A stretch of 64,000 nt of DNA, from the NCBI GenBank assembly GCA_003279945.1, contig QCGK01000002.1:62001-126000 (forward strand), in the 5' to 3' direction. Shown here piece after piece: positions 17,292-26,558 of the stretch. The stretch is from Prochlorococcus sp. AG-388-A01. GTDB lineage: Bacteria > Cyanobacteriota > Cyanobacteriia > PCC-6307 > Cyanobiaceae. Position numbers and translations under genes: made by a program. Under the pieces are notes generated by a model. The model did not search any database. It was given only the letters and a program-made list of their open reading frames with translations, and was not told the origin of the DNA. Every line of letters begins with the position of its first letter. The stretch's first letter is position 1.

Positions 17292-18668
17292 ATGGAAAAT
17301 AAAGAAAAAAATCCAAACATAGAAAATGTTGTAATTATAGGTTCAGGCCCTGCAGGTTATACAGCAGCAATATATGCAGCAAGAGCAAATCTTCAACCTT
17401 TACTCGTAACAGGATTTAATTCTGGTGGAATTCCTGGTGGGCAATTAATGACTACAACATTTGTTGAAAATTATCCAGGTTTCCCTGATGGAGTACTAGG
17501 TCCTGAATTGATGGATCTAATGAAGGCTCAAGCAGAAAGGTGGGGTACGAATTTATACGAAAGTGATGTTGTCTCAATCAATACTGATTTACATCCCTTT
17601 GAATTAAAAACTTTAGAAGGAATTATAAAAGCCAACTCAATTATTATTGCTACTGGAGCAAGTGCAAATAGATTAGGCTTGATAAATGAAGATAAATTCT
17701 GGAGCAAAGGAATAAGTGCTTGTGCAATTTGTGATGGAGCGACTCCACAATTCAGAGATGAAGAATTAGCTGTTATTGGAGGAGGGGACTCTGCATGTGA
17801 AGAAGCAGCATATCTCACTAAGTATGGCAGCAAAGTGCATTTGATTGTTAGGTCAGAAAAATTAAGGGCTAGTGCAGCAATGGTTGACAGAGTAAAAGCT
17901 AATCCAAAGATAAAAATCCACTGGAACACAAAAGTAGAGAAAGCTAATGGTTCTGAATGGCTTGAGAGAATAGAAACTAATCACTCTCAGGAAGGGAAAG
18001 GGGAAATTAGTATAAAGGGTCTTTTTTACGCTATAGGTCACACACCAAATACAAAGTTCTTAGGCAATAAAATTGATTTAGATAATAAAGGATATATTGC
18101 TTGTAAATCAGGGCGACCAGAGACATCTATTGAAGGTATCTTCGCAGCAGGTGACGTTGTTGATTCAGAGTGGAGGCAAGGGGTTACTGCCGCAGGAACA
18201 GGATGTATGGCAGCATTAGCTACTGAAAGGTGGCTAGCCGAGAAAAACTTAGCAAAAACTATAATAAGAGAAACACCTGAACCAGAAAAAAAACTAAATT
18301 CCTCAGATTTTAATGAAGAGGAAGTTAATGAAGAGACCTTTGATTCAAATTCTGAATGGCAAAAAGGTAGTTATGCCTTAAGAAAACTTTATCACGAGAG
18401 TAAAAAACCTATTTTAGTTATTTTTAGTTCCCCAAGCTGCGGGCCATGTCATGTTTTGAAACCTCAGTTAAAAAGAGTAATTAAAGAACTAGATGGTGCT
18501 GTGCTCGGGGTAGAAATAGATATTGATAAAGATCAAGATATCGCAAAACAAGCTGGTATTAACGGAACACCAACAGTTCAACTTTTTAAAGAAAAATTAT
18601 TAAAAAAACAATGGCAAGGTGTTAAACAAAGAAGTGAGTTTAAAGAAGCTATCAAAAATATTATTTAA
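17292..18668 (+). CDS. ntrC: NADPH-thioredoxin reductase with C-terminal thioredoxin domain (NTRC type), 458 aa
   Basis: Fusion of a flavin thioredoxin reductase (residues ~1-315) and a thioredoxin (~350-458), as in chloroplast NTRC, which feeds 2-Cys peroxiredoxins and redox control of pigment synthesis. Seen: FAD loop [20 protein letters not shown], redox CAIC (C144, C147), NADPH loop [10 protein letters not shown], second FAD motif [14 protein letters not shown], and the thioredoxin site CGPC (C383, C386). An acidic linker ([16 protein letters not shown]) joins the halves. The symbol follows plant usage; it is not the nitrogen regulator NtrC. Confidence 0.93.
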   Translation: MENKEKNPNIENVVIIGSGPAGYTAAIYAARANLQPLLVTGFNSGGIPGGQLMTTTFVENYPGFPDGVLGPELMDLMKAQAERWGTNLYESDVVSINTDLHPFELKTLEGIIKANSIIIATGASANRLGLINEDKFWSKGISACAICDGATPQFRDEELAVIGGGDSACEEAAYLTKYGSKVHLIVRSEKLRASAAMVDRVKANPKIKIHWNTKVEKANGSEWLERIETNHSQEGKGEISIKGLFYAIGHTPNTKFLGNKIDLDNKGYIACKSGRPETSIEGIFAAGDVVDSEWRQGVTAAGTGCMAALATERWLAEKNLAKTIIRETPEPEKKLNSSDFNEEEVNEETFDSNSEWQKGSYALRKLYHESKKPILVIFSSPSCGPCHVLKPQLKRVIKELDGAVLGVEIDIDKDQDIAKQAGINGTPTVQLFKEKLLKKQWQGVKQRSEFKEAIKNII

Positions 18669-18677
18669 AATAAATTT

Positions 18678-18947
18678 TTACTTATTATTCCTCTTAGGAT
18701 TATTTTTATTTGTTGTAGGTCTTGCACCCCCTCCTGCATTCCTTTCTCGATAAGTTATCCTTCCTCTTGAAAGATCATAAGGGCTTATCTCAACTAACAC
18801 TTTATCTCCAGCTAATAATTTAATTCTAAATTTAGTTAATTTACCTGCAGCTCTGCACAAACATTGATGTCCTTCAGGCTGCTCTAAGGTAACCAAATAA
18901 AAACCATTTCCCTGCTCTTTTTCTATTACACCTGAAGTTTCAATCAT
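18678..18947 (-). CDS. infA: Translation initiation factor IF-1, 89 aa
   Basis: S1-type OB-fold factor that binds the ribosomal A site during initiation. The core matches IF-1 (AGDKVLVEISPYDLSRGRIT after the beta-barrel strands). It is longer than the ~72-residue norm because of a glycine/asparagine-rich basic C-terminal tail (AGGGARPTTNKNNPKRNNK), typical of this cyanobacterial version. It ends 9 bases from the convergent NTRC gene. Confidence 0.92.
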   Translation of the reverse strand: MIETSGVIEKEQGNGFYLVTLEQPEGHQCLCRAAGKLTKFRIKLLAGDKVLVEISPYDLSRGRITYRERNAGGGARPTTNKNNPKRNNK

Positions 18948-19037
18948 TAATTAATTATTTTTCTAAATATATTTTATCAGAAAAAGATTGGCCAAAATTG
19001 ATTAAATAAAAATTGGGCGATTAAAAAGGGATTTAAG

Positions 19038-19250
19038 TTAAATAGAAAATTTTATTTCATTAATTATTTGAAGTTGTCCATAGTAAAAATTAGCTTTCGC
19101 AATTTTTTCAGAATCTTCTAATTGATCAAAAAAAACAAAGCCAAGGCTTTCCCACAATGAAGAACCGCAAACATTATTCAATTCATTTTTTGCTTCTTTT
19201 GCAAAATTTTCTAGTTTTCGTTCTAGATTTTTAGATTTAGAAACAGACAT
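19038..19250 (-). CDS. Small hypothetical protein, 70 aa
   Basis: ATG start, basic and helical N-terminus (MSVSKSKNLERKLENFAKEA) followed by NNVCGSSLWESLGFVFFDQL and ending QLQIINEIKFSI. One cysteine, no membrane helix, no family that I recognise. It is downstream of infA in genomic order but probably transcribed with ycf39/petM to its right or by itself. Confidence 0.6.
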   Translation of the reverse strand: MSVSKSKNLERKLENFAKEAKNELNNVCGSSLWESLGFVFFDQLEDSEKIAKANFYYGQLQIINEIKFSI

Positions 19251-19304
19251 AGGGGAATAAATTACTATAGTACAAATATACTATATTATTTCAGCCTTGC
19301 AATA

Positions 19305-20267
19305 TTAAAAAGGTAATCTCTTTTTTTCTTCTATATTTAGATCTGCTTCCATTTCCCTTAATCTTTTTAGTATTTGTTGATAGTACTCTTTAATATAATT
19401 CTCTAAAGATGTCATATCTTCTTTTTTAATTTCAAATATTTCGTAGGTTTTGCTCATATCAGCATCTAATGATTCTCCACTACTTGTTACTTCAGCAAAG
19501 GCCAATCTTTCAGCAACATTCAAAGAATCTTGGAAAAAGGATACAACTTTTTGCGTAACATTAATAAGAAAAGGTGAAACCCTAAATATCTTCGCTTTTT
19601 TTTCACTATATCTTTCACATAGTGATATGACTTCGTTTGAATCCCATGCTTTAGGACCAACTAATGGCAAGGATGTTCTATGAGTTTTTGGATTATTAAC
19701 TGCTGCGACAATAACTTTTGCCATGTCTTGAGTATTCATATAAGCAATTTTCGTTGGAGTACCGCTCATCCATACTGCTTGACTATCTAAAACTGGGATA
19801 GCAAATTGACTTATAACACCTTGCATAAATGCTGCACATTTAAAGATTGTATATTCTAGATCAGATTTCTCAAGAAGTTTTTCGGTACAATATTTAATAT
19901 CCATTAATGGAACATTTCTAAATTTTTCTGTTAAAAGTATTGAAAGAAATATGACCCTTTTTACTTTTAGAGATTCACAAGAGTTAATTAAGTTAAGTTT
20001 TCCATCCCAATCTATTTCATAAATACTTTTAGGATCATCTGGTCTGCTAGTAGCCGCATCAATAACTACTTCTATATCTTGCAATGCATATTCTATGTCG
20101 GAAGAATTTAATAAATTACCTTTTGTTAGTTCACAACCCCACTCTTGTAGAAAGGAAGCTTTCCTTGGGTTTCTTACAAAGCATCTTACTTCATGTCCAT
20201 TTTCTATAGCTTGCTTTGCTATTTGCCTACCAAGGGTACCTGTTGCTCCTACTAAAAGAATCTTCAT
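19305..20267 (-). CDS. ycf39: Ycf39, atypical short-chain dehydrogenase for photosystem II assembly, 320 aa
   Basis: NmrA-like NAD(P)-binding protein. Ycf39 in cyanobacteria works with Hli proteins to deliver chlorophyll to the D1 precursor. Rossmann start MKILLVGATGTLGRQIAKQA, then VIDAATSRPDDP and the typical SILLTEKFRNVPLMDIKYCT segment around residues 110-130. There is no classical YxxxK catalytic pair, which fits the atypical subgroup. Co-directional with petM just upstream, an arrangement seen in other cyanobacteria as I recall it. Hli genes elsewhere in the window are plausible partners. Confidence 0.93.
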   Translation of the reverse strand: MKILLVGATGTLGRQIAKQAIENGHEVRCFVRNPRKASFLQEWGCELTKGNLLNSSDIEYALQDIEVVIDAATSRPDDPKSIYEIDWDGKLNLINSCESLKVKRVIFLSILLTEKFRNVPLMDIKYCTEKLLEKSDLEYTIFKCAAFMQGVISQFAIPVLDSQAVWMSGTPTKIAYMNTQDMAKVIVAAVNNPKTHRTSLPLVGPKAWDSNEVISLCERYSEKKAKIFRVSPFLINVTQKVVSFFQDSLNVAERLAFAEVTSSGESLDADMSKTYEIFEIKKEDMTSLENYIKEYYQQILKRLREMEADLNIEEKKRLPF

Positions 20268-20324
20268 ATTTAAGATTTACTTAACCTGTAGACCATAACT
20301 CAATTTGTTATCTATTCGTGAGAA

Positions 20325-20423
20325 TCAATCTCCTTGAAACTTTAATAATAATGCACCACCAACCAACCCTATTGGTATTAGTATCCAAAAAACTGCCGCA
20401 ATACTAAAAATTTCTTTAGCCAT
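20325..20423 (-). CDS. petM: Cytochrome b6f complex subunit PetM, 32 aa
   Basis: Tiny single-helix subunit (subunit VII) of the cytochrome b6f complex. The product starts [20 protein letters not shown] and continues [12 protein letters not shown], matching PetM in length and in the [17 protein letters not shown] helix. ATG at 20423-20421, TGA at 20327-20325. It lies 57 bases upstream of ycf39 on the same strand. Confidence 0.93.
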
Positions 20424-20517
20424 AGTAAAATTTAATGATTAATATAATTTACATTCAATATACATTTATTTGTTAAAAAAGTAGATAATGCAAATATCTT
20501 GAAAATTTTTTGAGCAT

Positions 20518-21462
20518 ATGAATAATAATTTCAAAGAAGAAAAAATTAACTTTCCTAACTTCTGGAATTGGAATGGTTTTAAAATATGTTGGAGTGTTAC
20601 GGGCGAAGAGAATGAAATTCCAATCATCTTTCTCCATGGATTTGGAGCAAGTCGAAAACATTGGAGAAACAATGTAAAATATTTTGCAAGAAGAAATTGT
20701 GCTTCTTATTCTTTAGATTTAATTGGATTTGGTGATTCAGATCAACCTGGGATAAGACAAATTGGAAGATTAAATAACAAGGTTTGGAGTAATCAAGTAA
20801 AGGACTTTATTGCAGAGGTCATAAGACCAAAGAATTCTGGTAAAGTCATTCTTATTGGAAACTCTCTTGGATCATTAGTGGCTTTAACGTGTGCTGTTTC
20901 ATTAGAGGACCAGATTGCAACAGTTATTGCATCCCCTCTACCAGATCAAATCCAAGAAAACAAAAAAACCATAACAAATAAAACATTATTAAAAAAATTT
21001 AAAGATAAATTCATAACAATATTTTTTATATTTTTCCCTTTGGAGATTATTTTATTTTTAATAACTAAATTAGGAGTAATAAGACTGGGTTTAAATTCTG
21101 CCTACTTCAAAAAAGATAGTATTGATCGCGAATTAATCAATTTGATAACAAAGCCAGTTTTAAGAAAGACCTCAGCTAGATCATTAAGAGCAATGTGTAT
21201 TGGAATGTCCTTAAGAGATGAAGAATTTCAATCTTCTTACCTTTTAAGAAAACTTGGCGCTTCGAAAAAAGTTCCATTTTTATTAATTTGGGGAGATAAA
21301 GATAATTTCATACCTTTGTTTCTTGGTAAAAAGATTGCAAATTTACATAGATGGGTAAAATTAAAAATAGTATCTAATTCGGGGCATTGTATCCATGATG
21401 AAGATCCTTCAATATTCAATAGGATCTCTTATGAATGGATTAGAAATTTAAAAACCTTTTAA
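20518..21462 (+). CDS. Alpha/beta-hydrolase fold protein, 314 aa
   Basis: Predicted serine hydrolase. Oxyanion motif IIFLHGFGASRKHWRNNVKY, nucleophile elbow GNSLGS with Ser116, acid in LLIWGDKDNFIPLF and catalytic histidine in SNSGHCIHDED. A hydrophobic stretch (~residues 163-180, FITIFFIFFPLEIILFLITK) forms a cap or membrane-contact segment. Substrate unknown; many cyanobacterial relatives are annotated only by fold. ATG 20518; the ilvH start follows its stop after 3 bases. Confidence 0.85.
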   Translation: MNNNFKEEKINFPNFWNWNGFKICWSVTGEENEIPIIFLHGFGASRKHWRNNVKYFARRNCASYSLDLIGFGDSDQPGIRQIGRLNNKVWSNQVKDFIAEVIRPKNSGKVILIGNSLGSLVALTCAVSLEDQIATVIASPLPDQIQENKKTITNKTLLKKFKDKFITIFFIFFPLEIILFLITKLGVIRLGLNSAYFKKDSIDRELINLITKPVLRKTSARSLRAMCIGMSLRDEEFQSSYLLRKLGASKKVPFLLIWGDKDNFIPLFLGKKIANLHRWVKLKIVSNSGHCIHDEDPSIFNRISYEWIRNLKTF

Positions 21463-21465
21463 AAT

Positions 21466-21990
21466 ATGAAACATACATTATCAGTTCTTGTAGAAGACGA
21501 ATCTGGGGCTTTGAGTAGAATCTCAGGCCTCTTTGCTAGAAGGGGGTTCAACATAGACAGCCTTGCAGTGGGACCTGCAGAATCCAAAGGAATTTCAAGA
21601 TTAACAATGGTTGTAGAAGGTGATGATGAAACTCTTCAACAAATGACTAAGCAACTTAATAAGTTATTTAATGTTCTTGGAGTTGTAGATTTTACTAATC
21701 TAGCCGCTGTTGAAAGGGAATTGATGTTACTAAAAGTTTCATCGAAAGAAGATACTAGAAGTAACATTCTAGATATAGTTCAAATATTCCGTGCAAAAGT
21801 TGTTGACGTTTCAGATATAGCCTTAACGCTCGAAGTGGTTGGAGATCCTGGGAAGTTAGTTGCTTTAGAGAAATTACTCGAACCTTACGGCATACTTGAA
21901 ATAGCAAGAACTGGAAAGGTGGCTCTAAAACGCTCTTCAGGAGTTAATACAGAAATGTTGAAAATCAATAAATATTCTCTAGAAATTTAA
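21466..21990 (+). CDS. ilvH: Acetolactate synthase small (regulatory) subunit, 174 aa
   Basis: Regulatory subunit that activates acetolactate synthase and confers valine feedback inhibition in branched-chain amino acid synthesis. An N-terminal ACT domain ([20 protein letters not shown], then [20 protein letters not shown]) is followed by the C-terminal domain ([40 protein letters not shown]). Length normal. Its stop codon overlaps the stop of the convergent cyclophilin gene by 4 bases. Confidence 0.97.
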   Translation: MKHTLSVLVEDESGALSRISGLFARRGFNIDSLAVGPAESKGISRLTMVVEGDDETLQQMTKQLNKLFNVLGVVDFTNLAAVERELMLLKVSSKEDTRSNILDIVQIFRAKVVDVSDIALTLEVVGDPGKLVALEKLLEPYGILEIARTGKVALKRSSGVNTEMLKINKYSLEI

Positions 21991-22643
21991 TTAGATATCA
22001 TGATTTCTTTAATAAAATCTTCTTTCTTAATTTTTTCAAGTACATCTAAACCTTTAATAATTTTCCCAAAAGTTGAATATCTTCCATCTAGTTCTGGAAT
22101 CTTATTAGTTACAAAAAAAAATTCAGTAGATGAAGATTTGTTCTTACCGCTCTTAACCATAGCGATTGAACCACTCTCAAAAATATTAACTAAATTCTCA
22201 CTTTCAGAAGGGTTTTTTATTTGATAGTTGTATCTTGGTTTAATTTCTTTTTGGAATTTTATTTCTAAAGGTATTGAAGGACTTGTCTTATTTACGTTTC
22301 GATAATGTTCAAAATAAGATTTATTTTCTGGATTAAGACCTCCGTGTATAAATTTTAGTTGGGAATAATTAATTATTTTGTAAAATTTTTGATTTTCATA
22401 AATATTATTTTCTATGTTTTCTATGAAGTTTGATACTGTTACTGGGTTATCTTTGCCAAATAATTTAACCTCAAAATCTCCTTTTGAAGTCTTAAAAAGC
22501 GCTATTTTATTATCTTTGATACAACTTAATTTAAGTTTTTGGCAGAAATAATTTGAATCAATCTCATTTTTAAAACTGCAAGCTGAAACCAGAAACAAAA
22601 CTTCAATGAAAGTTAATACTCTTAATAAATATTTCCTTTTTAT
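21987..22643 (-). CDS. Cyclophilin-type peptidyl-prolyl isomerase, putative lipoprotein with non-standard start, ~218 aa
   Basis: Divergent cyclophilin domain: [50 protein letters not shown] and [20 protein letters not shown], which mirror the FxxQFFI and GKVxxGMDVV blocks of the family. The first conventional start is TTG 22598, but that leaves only six residues before the lipobox cysteine (LVSAC). The frame is open upstream to a stop at 22659 and encodes [20 protein letters not shown], a good lipoprotein signal peptide, beginning at ATA 22643. That ATA overlaps the ycf4 stop (ATAA). I annotate from there; the real start codon is uncertain. Confidence 0.78.
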   Translation of the reverse strand: MKRKYLLRVLTFIEVLFLVSACSFKNEIDSNYFCQKLKLSCIKDNKIALFKTSKGDFEVKLFGKDNPVTVSNFIENIENNIYENQKFYKIINYSQLKFIHGGLNPENKSYFEHYRNVNKTSPSIPLEIKFQKEIKPRYNYQIKNPSESENLVNIFESGSIAMVKSGKNKSSSTEFFFVTNKIPELDGRYSTFGKIIKGLDVLEKIKKEDFIKEIMISN

Positions 22644-23197
22644 TTTAAACCCTCCAAATTAACATTTAAAAATTTTGCTAGCCTCGCTCCTTCCTCTTCA
22701 ACTTGAAGAAGTGGTTTAAGTTCACCTGCTCCGCTTAAAGGGAGAGGTTTTTTTCTACCTTTGAGTACTAAAGCGATTCTTCTTCTAGGATTAAATCCCT
22801 CACTAATGTCTAACTTAACTGATTTAATTTCATCGAAATTCAATTTAACTTCAATATCTTTAAATAATCCTTTTCTTTTTATTTCTACAGATTTTGATGA
22901 TTTATCAAAAGAATTACTACCTGAACCAAAGTTTATGTAAACCAAATACCACAAATAAAAATTTAATAAATTGGCTATTACTCCATAAGCTCCCATTATT
23001 ATTCCTTGAGGTATAAATAATAAAGTTGAGGGATTTCCTAGAGGTAATAGATCCCTTCCTGTGTAACTAGATATAGAGGCCAAAAGAAAACCAATACCTC
23101 CAATTGTAAGCATTCCACCAATAATGTAATTTGAAATTTTTCTTGATCCACCTATCTTTTGTTCGATTTTATCGAAAGACGTGAGTTCTGAATTCAT
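22640..23197 (-). CDS. ycf4: Photosystem I assembly protein Ycf4, 185 aa
   Basis: Thylakoid protein needed for PSI assembly. Two N-terminal membrane helices (residues ~23-44, NYIIGGMLTIGGIGFLLASI; ~60-88, LLFIPQGIIMGAYGVIANLL) contain the strongly conserved FIPQGxxMxxYG block. The soluble C-terminal part holds GLFKDIEVKLNFDEIKSVKL and PLSGAGELKPLLQVEEEGAR. Length normal (~185). Divergent from psbD; the downstream cyclophilin frame overlaps its stop. Confidence 0.95.
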   Translation of the reverse strand: MNSELTSFDKIEQKIGGSRKISNYIIGGMLTIGGIGFLLASISSYTGRDLLPLGNPSTLLFIPQGIIMGAYGVIANLLNFYLWYLVYINFGSGSNSFDKSSKSVEIKRKGLFKDIEVKLNFDEIKSVKLDISEGFNPRRRIALVLKGRKKPLPLSGAGELKPLLQVEEEGARLAKFLNVNLEGLK

Positions 23198-23379
23198 TTT
23201 TATCTTTTTTTAGAGCCTAATTAAGATAATTTAACAAACAAAAGGAGTATTCTTACCTAATTTTTAATAAAAAAGTCAGGAAAGCTTTACAAGGCATTTC
23301 ATATATACAGATATTTCCCCACATTACTCTCAATCTTTGTTACAGTCACAGCGTATCCCGAAGCTAAAAACGATTTCTC

Positions 23380-24456
23380 ATGACGATCGCAGTTGGTAGC
23401 GCCCCACAAAGAGGATGGTTTGATGTCCTCGATGATTGGTTGAAGCGCGACCGCTTTGTATTTATTGGTTGGTCCGGACTACTTCTACTTCCTTGTGCAT
23501 ATCTTGCAATAGGTGGTTGGTTTGTCGGAACAACATTTGTTACCTCTTGGTACACACACGGAGTTGCAAGCTCATACCTAGAAGGTTGTAACTTTTTAAC
23601 AGCAGCTGTAAGTACCCCTGGTGATGCCATGGGACACAGTCTATTATTTTTATGGGGTCCTGAAGCCCAAGGTAGTTTCGTTAGATGGCTACAACTTGGT
23701 GGTCTTTGGAACTTCGTTGCATTACATGGAGTATTTGGCCTTATTGGTTTTATGCTTCGTCAGTTTGAAATTGCAGGTCTTGTTGGTATTAGACCATACA
23801 ACGCTTTAGCTTTCTCAGCAGTAATTGCAGTTTTCACAAGTATCTTCCTTATTTATCCTTTAGGACAGCATAGTTGGTTCTTCGCTCCATCATTTGGTGT
23901 CGCAGCAATCTTTCGTTATATTCTGTTCATTCAAGGTTTTCACAATATTACTTTAAATCCATTCCATATGATGGGAGTAGCTGGAATTCTTGGTGGTGCT
24001 CTTCTTTGTGCTATCCATGGAGCTACAGTACAAAATACTTTATATGAAGATACTAGTATTTACACAGATGGAAAGGTTCAAAGTTCTACATTTAGAGCTT
24101 TTGACCCAACACAAGAAGAAGAAACCTATTCAATGATTACAGCGAATAGATTCTGGAGTCAAATCTTCGGTATTGCTTTTTCAAACAAGCGTTTCTTGCA
24201 TTTCTTAATGTTGTTTGTACCTGTTATGGGTATGTGGACATCTTCAATTGGTATTGTCGGCTTAGCACTAAACTTGAGGGCTTATGATTTTGTAAGCCAA
24301 GAAATCCGTGCAGCAGAAGATCCAGAATTTGAAACTTTCTATACAAAAAATATACTTTTGAACGAAGGTATGCGAGCATGGATGTCTTCTGTGGATCAAC
24401 CACACGAAAACTTTGTATTCCCTGAGGAGGTTCTTCCACGTGGAAACGCCCTTTAA
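23380..24456 (+). CDS. psbD: Photosystem II reaction centre protein D2, 358 aa
   Basis: Core D2 subunit binding P680 chlorophyll, pheophytin, QA and the non-haem iron. Start [20 protein letters not shown]. Characteristic elements are the Tyr-D region ([20 protein letters not shown]), the helix D iron/QA site ([20 protein letters not shown]) and the C-terminus [13 protein letters not shown]. Its last 17 bases overlap psbC. The preceding 180 bases contain no gene and should hold the light-regulated promoter, which I cannot define precisely. Confidence 0.98.
   Translation: MTIAVGSAPQRGWFDVLDDWLKRDRFVFIGWSGLLLLPCAYLAIGGWFVGTTFVTSWYTHGVASSYLEGCNFLTAAVSTPGDAMGHSLLFLWGPEAQGSFVRWLQLGGLWNFVALHGVFGLIGFMLRQFEIAGLVGIRPYNALAFSAVIAVFTSIFLIYPLGQHSWFFAPSFGVAAIFRYILFIQGFHNITLNPFHMMGVAGILGGALLCAIHGATVQNTLYEDTSIYTDGKVQSSTFRAFDPTQEEETYSMITANRFWSQIFGIAFSNKRFLHFLMLFVPVMGMWTSSIGIVGLALNLRAYDFVSQEIRAAEDPEFETFYTKNILLNEGMRAWMSSVDQPHENFVFPEEVLPRGNAL
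24424..24430 (+). promoter_or_regulatory. psbC ribosome-binding site inside psbD
   Basis: GAGGAGG, 9 bases before the GTG start of psbC and inside the last codons of psbD. It is one of the few strong Shine-Dalgarno sequences in the window and decides the psbC start. Confidence 0.85.
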
Positions 24457-25822
24457 TAATTTATTAAGAGCTCCAAACCAAAGTATTGAGGAAACTGGCT
24501 ATGCCTGGTATGTAGGTAACGCTAGACTAATCAATTTATCTGGACGTTTATTAGGAGCTCACATTGCTCACTCTGGACTTATAGTCTTTTGGGCGGGAGC
24601 AATGATGCTCTTTGAGGTTAATCATTTTACTTTTGATAAACCAATGTGGGAGCAAGGTTTAATCTGTATGCCACACGTTGCTATGTTTGGTTACGGAATA
24701 GGCCCTGGTGGTGAAGTTACCGATATCATGCCTTTCTTTCAAGCAGGTGTGGTTCATTTAATAGCTTCCGCTGTGCTTGGTTTTGGTGGTATATACCATT
24801 CATTGGCAGGTCCAGAAAAACTTGAAGAAGATTTCCCATTTTTCTCTACTGATTGGAGAGATAAAAATCAAATGACAAATATCCTTGGATATCATTTGAT
24901 TGTTCTAGGTATTGGTGCATTAGCATGGTCAATTAACTGGTGTTTTATTGGCGGTGCATATGACACATGGGCGCCTGGTGGTGGTGAAGTTAGACTTGTT
25001 AATCCAACTTTAGATCCAAGAGTTATTCTTGGTTATTTATTCAGATCACCTTGGGGTGGTGCTGGTTCAATAATCGGCGTTAATTCTATTGAAGATATTG
25101 TTGGTGGACATGTCTATGTGGGTATAACTGCAATTATTGGAGGTATATTCCATATCTTTACCAAACCATTTGGATGGGCAAGAAGAGCATTTATCTGGAA
25201 TGGAGAAGGTTTATTAAGTTACGCTCTTGGTGGAATTTGTGTAGCAAGTTTTATTGCTTCAACTTTCATCTGGTTTAACAACACTGCTTACCCATCAGAG
25301 TTTTATGGCCCGACCAATGCTGAAGCTTCTCAGGCTCAAAGCTTTACTTTTCTTGTAAGAGATCAAAGGATTGGAGCTAACGTAGGTTCAACAATGGGAC
25401 CAACAGGTCTAGGTAAATACCTCATGAGATCTCCTACTGGTGAAATCATATTTGGTGGTGAAACAATGAGATTTTGGGATTTCAGGGGTCCATGGTTAGA
25501 GCCTCTAAGAGGACCTAACGGATTGAGCCTTGAGAAAATCCAAAATGATATTCAGCCTTGGCAAGTAAGAAGAGCTGCTGAATATATGACTCATGCTCCT
25601 AACGCTTCTATCAACTCAGTTGGTGGAATCATCACAGAGCCTAATGCAGTCAACTTCGTTAACCTTAGACAATGGTTAGCTGCAGCTCAATTCTTCCTAG
25701 GATGGTTTACATTCATAGGTCACCTTTGGCATGCTGGACGTGCAAGAGCGGCCGCTGCTGGTTTCGAAAAAGGAATCGACAGAAAGAGTGAACCAGCTCT
25801 AGAAATGCCTGATTTAGATTAA
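24440..25822 (+). CDS. psbC: Photosystem II CP43 protein, 460 aa
   Basis: Inner antenna CP43, six membrane helices with many chlorophyll-binding histidines (e.g. [35 protein letters not shown]), the large lumenal loop with the [20 protein letters not shown] segment that touches the oxygen-evolving cluster, and the C-terminal [21 protein letters not shown] chose GTG 24440 ([14 protein letters not shown]) over ATG 24413. The GTG is the conserved psbC start, lies 9 bases after the Shine-Dalgarno GAGGAGG at 24424-24430, and gives the standard length. Confidence 0.98.
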   Translation: METPFNNLLRAPNQSIEETGYAWYVGNARLINLSGRLLGAHIAHSGLIVFWAGAMMLFEVNHFTFDKPMWEQGLICMPHVAMFGYGIGPGGEVTDIMPFFQAGVVHLIASAVLGFGGIYHSLAGPEKLEEDFPFFSTDWRDKNQMTNILGYHLIVLGIGALAWSINWCFIGGAYDTWAPGGGEVRLVNPTLDPRVILGYLFRSPWGGAGSIIGVNSIEDIVGGHVYVGITAIIGGIFHIFTKPFGWARRAFIWNGEGLLSYALGGICVASFIASTFIWFNNTAYPSEFYGPTNAEASQAQSFTFLVRDQRIGANVGSTMGPTGLGKYLMRSPTGEIIFGGETMRFWDFRGPWLEPLRGPNGLSLEKIQNDIQPWQVRRAAEYMTHAPNASINSVGGIITEPNAVNFVNLRQWLAAAQFFLGWFTFIGHLWHAGRARAAAAGFEKGIDRKSEPALEMPDLD

Positions 25823-25837
25823 TTTCTTTTTCATATA

Positions 25838-25869
25838 AAAAGCCCTATCAATAGATAGGGTTTTTTTTT
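25838..25869 (+). terminator. Rho-independent terminator of psbD-psbC
   Basis: Perfect 7-bp stem CCCTATC (25843-25849) and GATAGGG (25854-25860), loop AATA, followed by nine T. The A-rich 5' flank means it could also stop the convergent maf transcript. Confidence 0.9.
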
Positions 25870-25880
25870 GCTCAATTTTC

Positions 25881-26492
25881 TTATTTATATAAATTTTTTC
25901 TGAGCCATGGCAAACTTAAACCCATCACATTACTAAAACAACCCTCTATTTTTTCTATATATTTACCGCCTATACCTTCCAAAGCAAATCCTCCCGCACA
26001 ATATAAAGGCTCCTTTGTATTTACATAACTCTTGATTTCCCAATCTTCCAACTTAGAAAAATAAACTCTTGAACTTACTGTTTTTTTTATTATTTCAGTG
26101 ATTTTAAAAATTTCAGAAGTGGAATCAAAATTTCCAATTATCAGAGTATGACCAGTATGTAAAAATCCAAAATCTCCAGACATTTTTTTCCATCTAATAA
26201 ATGCCTCTTCTTTATTTGATGGTTTTCCGTAAGCTTCTCCTTTAAATTCAAAAATTGAATCACACCCAAGTATTTCCAAAGAACCATAATTAAATTCTTT
26301 GAGCAATGTTATTTTTTGAATATTTTCAGATAAACTATTAGCCTTTTGAAAAGATAATTCCAAAGCTAAATTAAATATATTCTTTTCTTGAATAGTAGTT
26401 TCATCAAAGTCACTTGATATTTGAATAAAATCAATTTTACAATTTTCAAGTAATTTCTTTCTAGATTGGGAAGCAGAGGCTAGAATTAACAC
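25881..26492 (-). CDS. maf: Maf-like nucleotide pyrophosphatase, 203 aa
   Basis: House-cleaning nucleoside triphosphate pyrophosphatase family. The N-terminus has the Maf signature [17 protein letters not shown] and [29 protein letters not shown] and HTGHTLIIG follow in the expected order, then [20 protein letters not shown]. Start codon is GTG at 26492. Convergent with psbC and divergent from cobQ. Confidence 0.93.
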   Translation of the reverse strand: MLILASASQSRKKLLENCKIDFIQISSDFDETTIQEKNIFNLALELSFQKANSLSENIQKITLLKEFNYGSLEILGCDSIFEFKGEAYGKPSNKEEAFIRWKKMSGDFGFLHTGHTLIIGNFDSTSEIFKITEIIKKTVSSRVYFSKLEDWEIKSYVNTKEPLYCAGGFALEGIGGKYIEKIEGCFSNVMGLSLPWLRKNLYK

Positions 26493-26558
26493 AAATTTTT
26501 TACCAAATTATAATTCAATTTACTAATTAATAAATTCTAAAATAAATATAAATTACTA

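Noticed and set aside
24413-24439. ATG 24413 as psbC start
   Set aside because: The conserved GTG at 24440 has a strong Shine-Dalgarno at the correct distance and gives the normal CP43 N-terminus.
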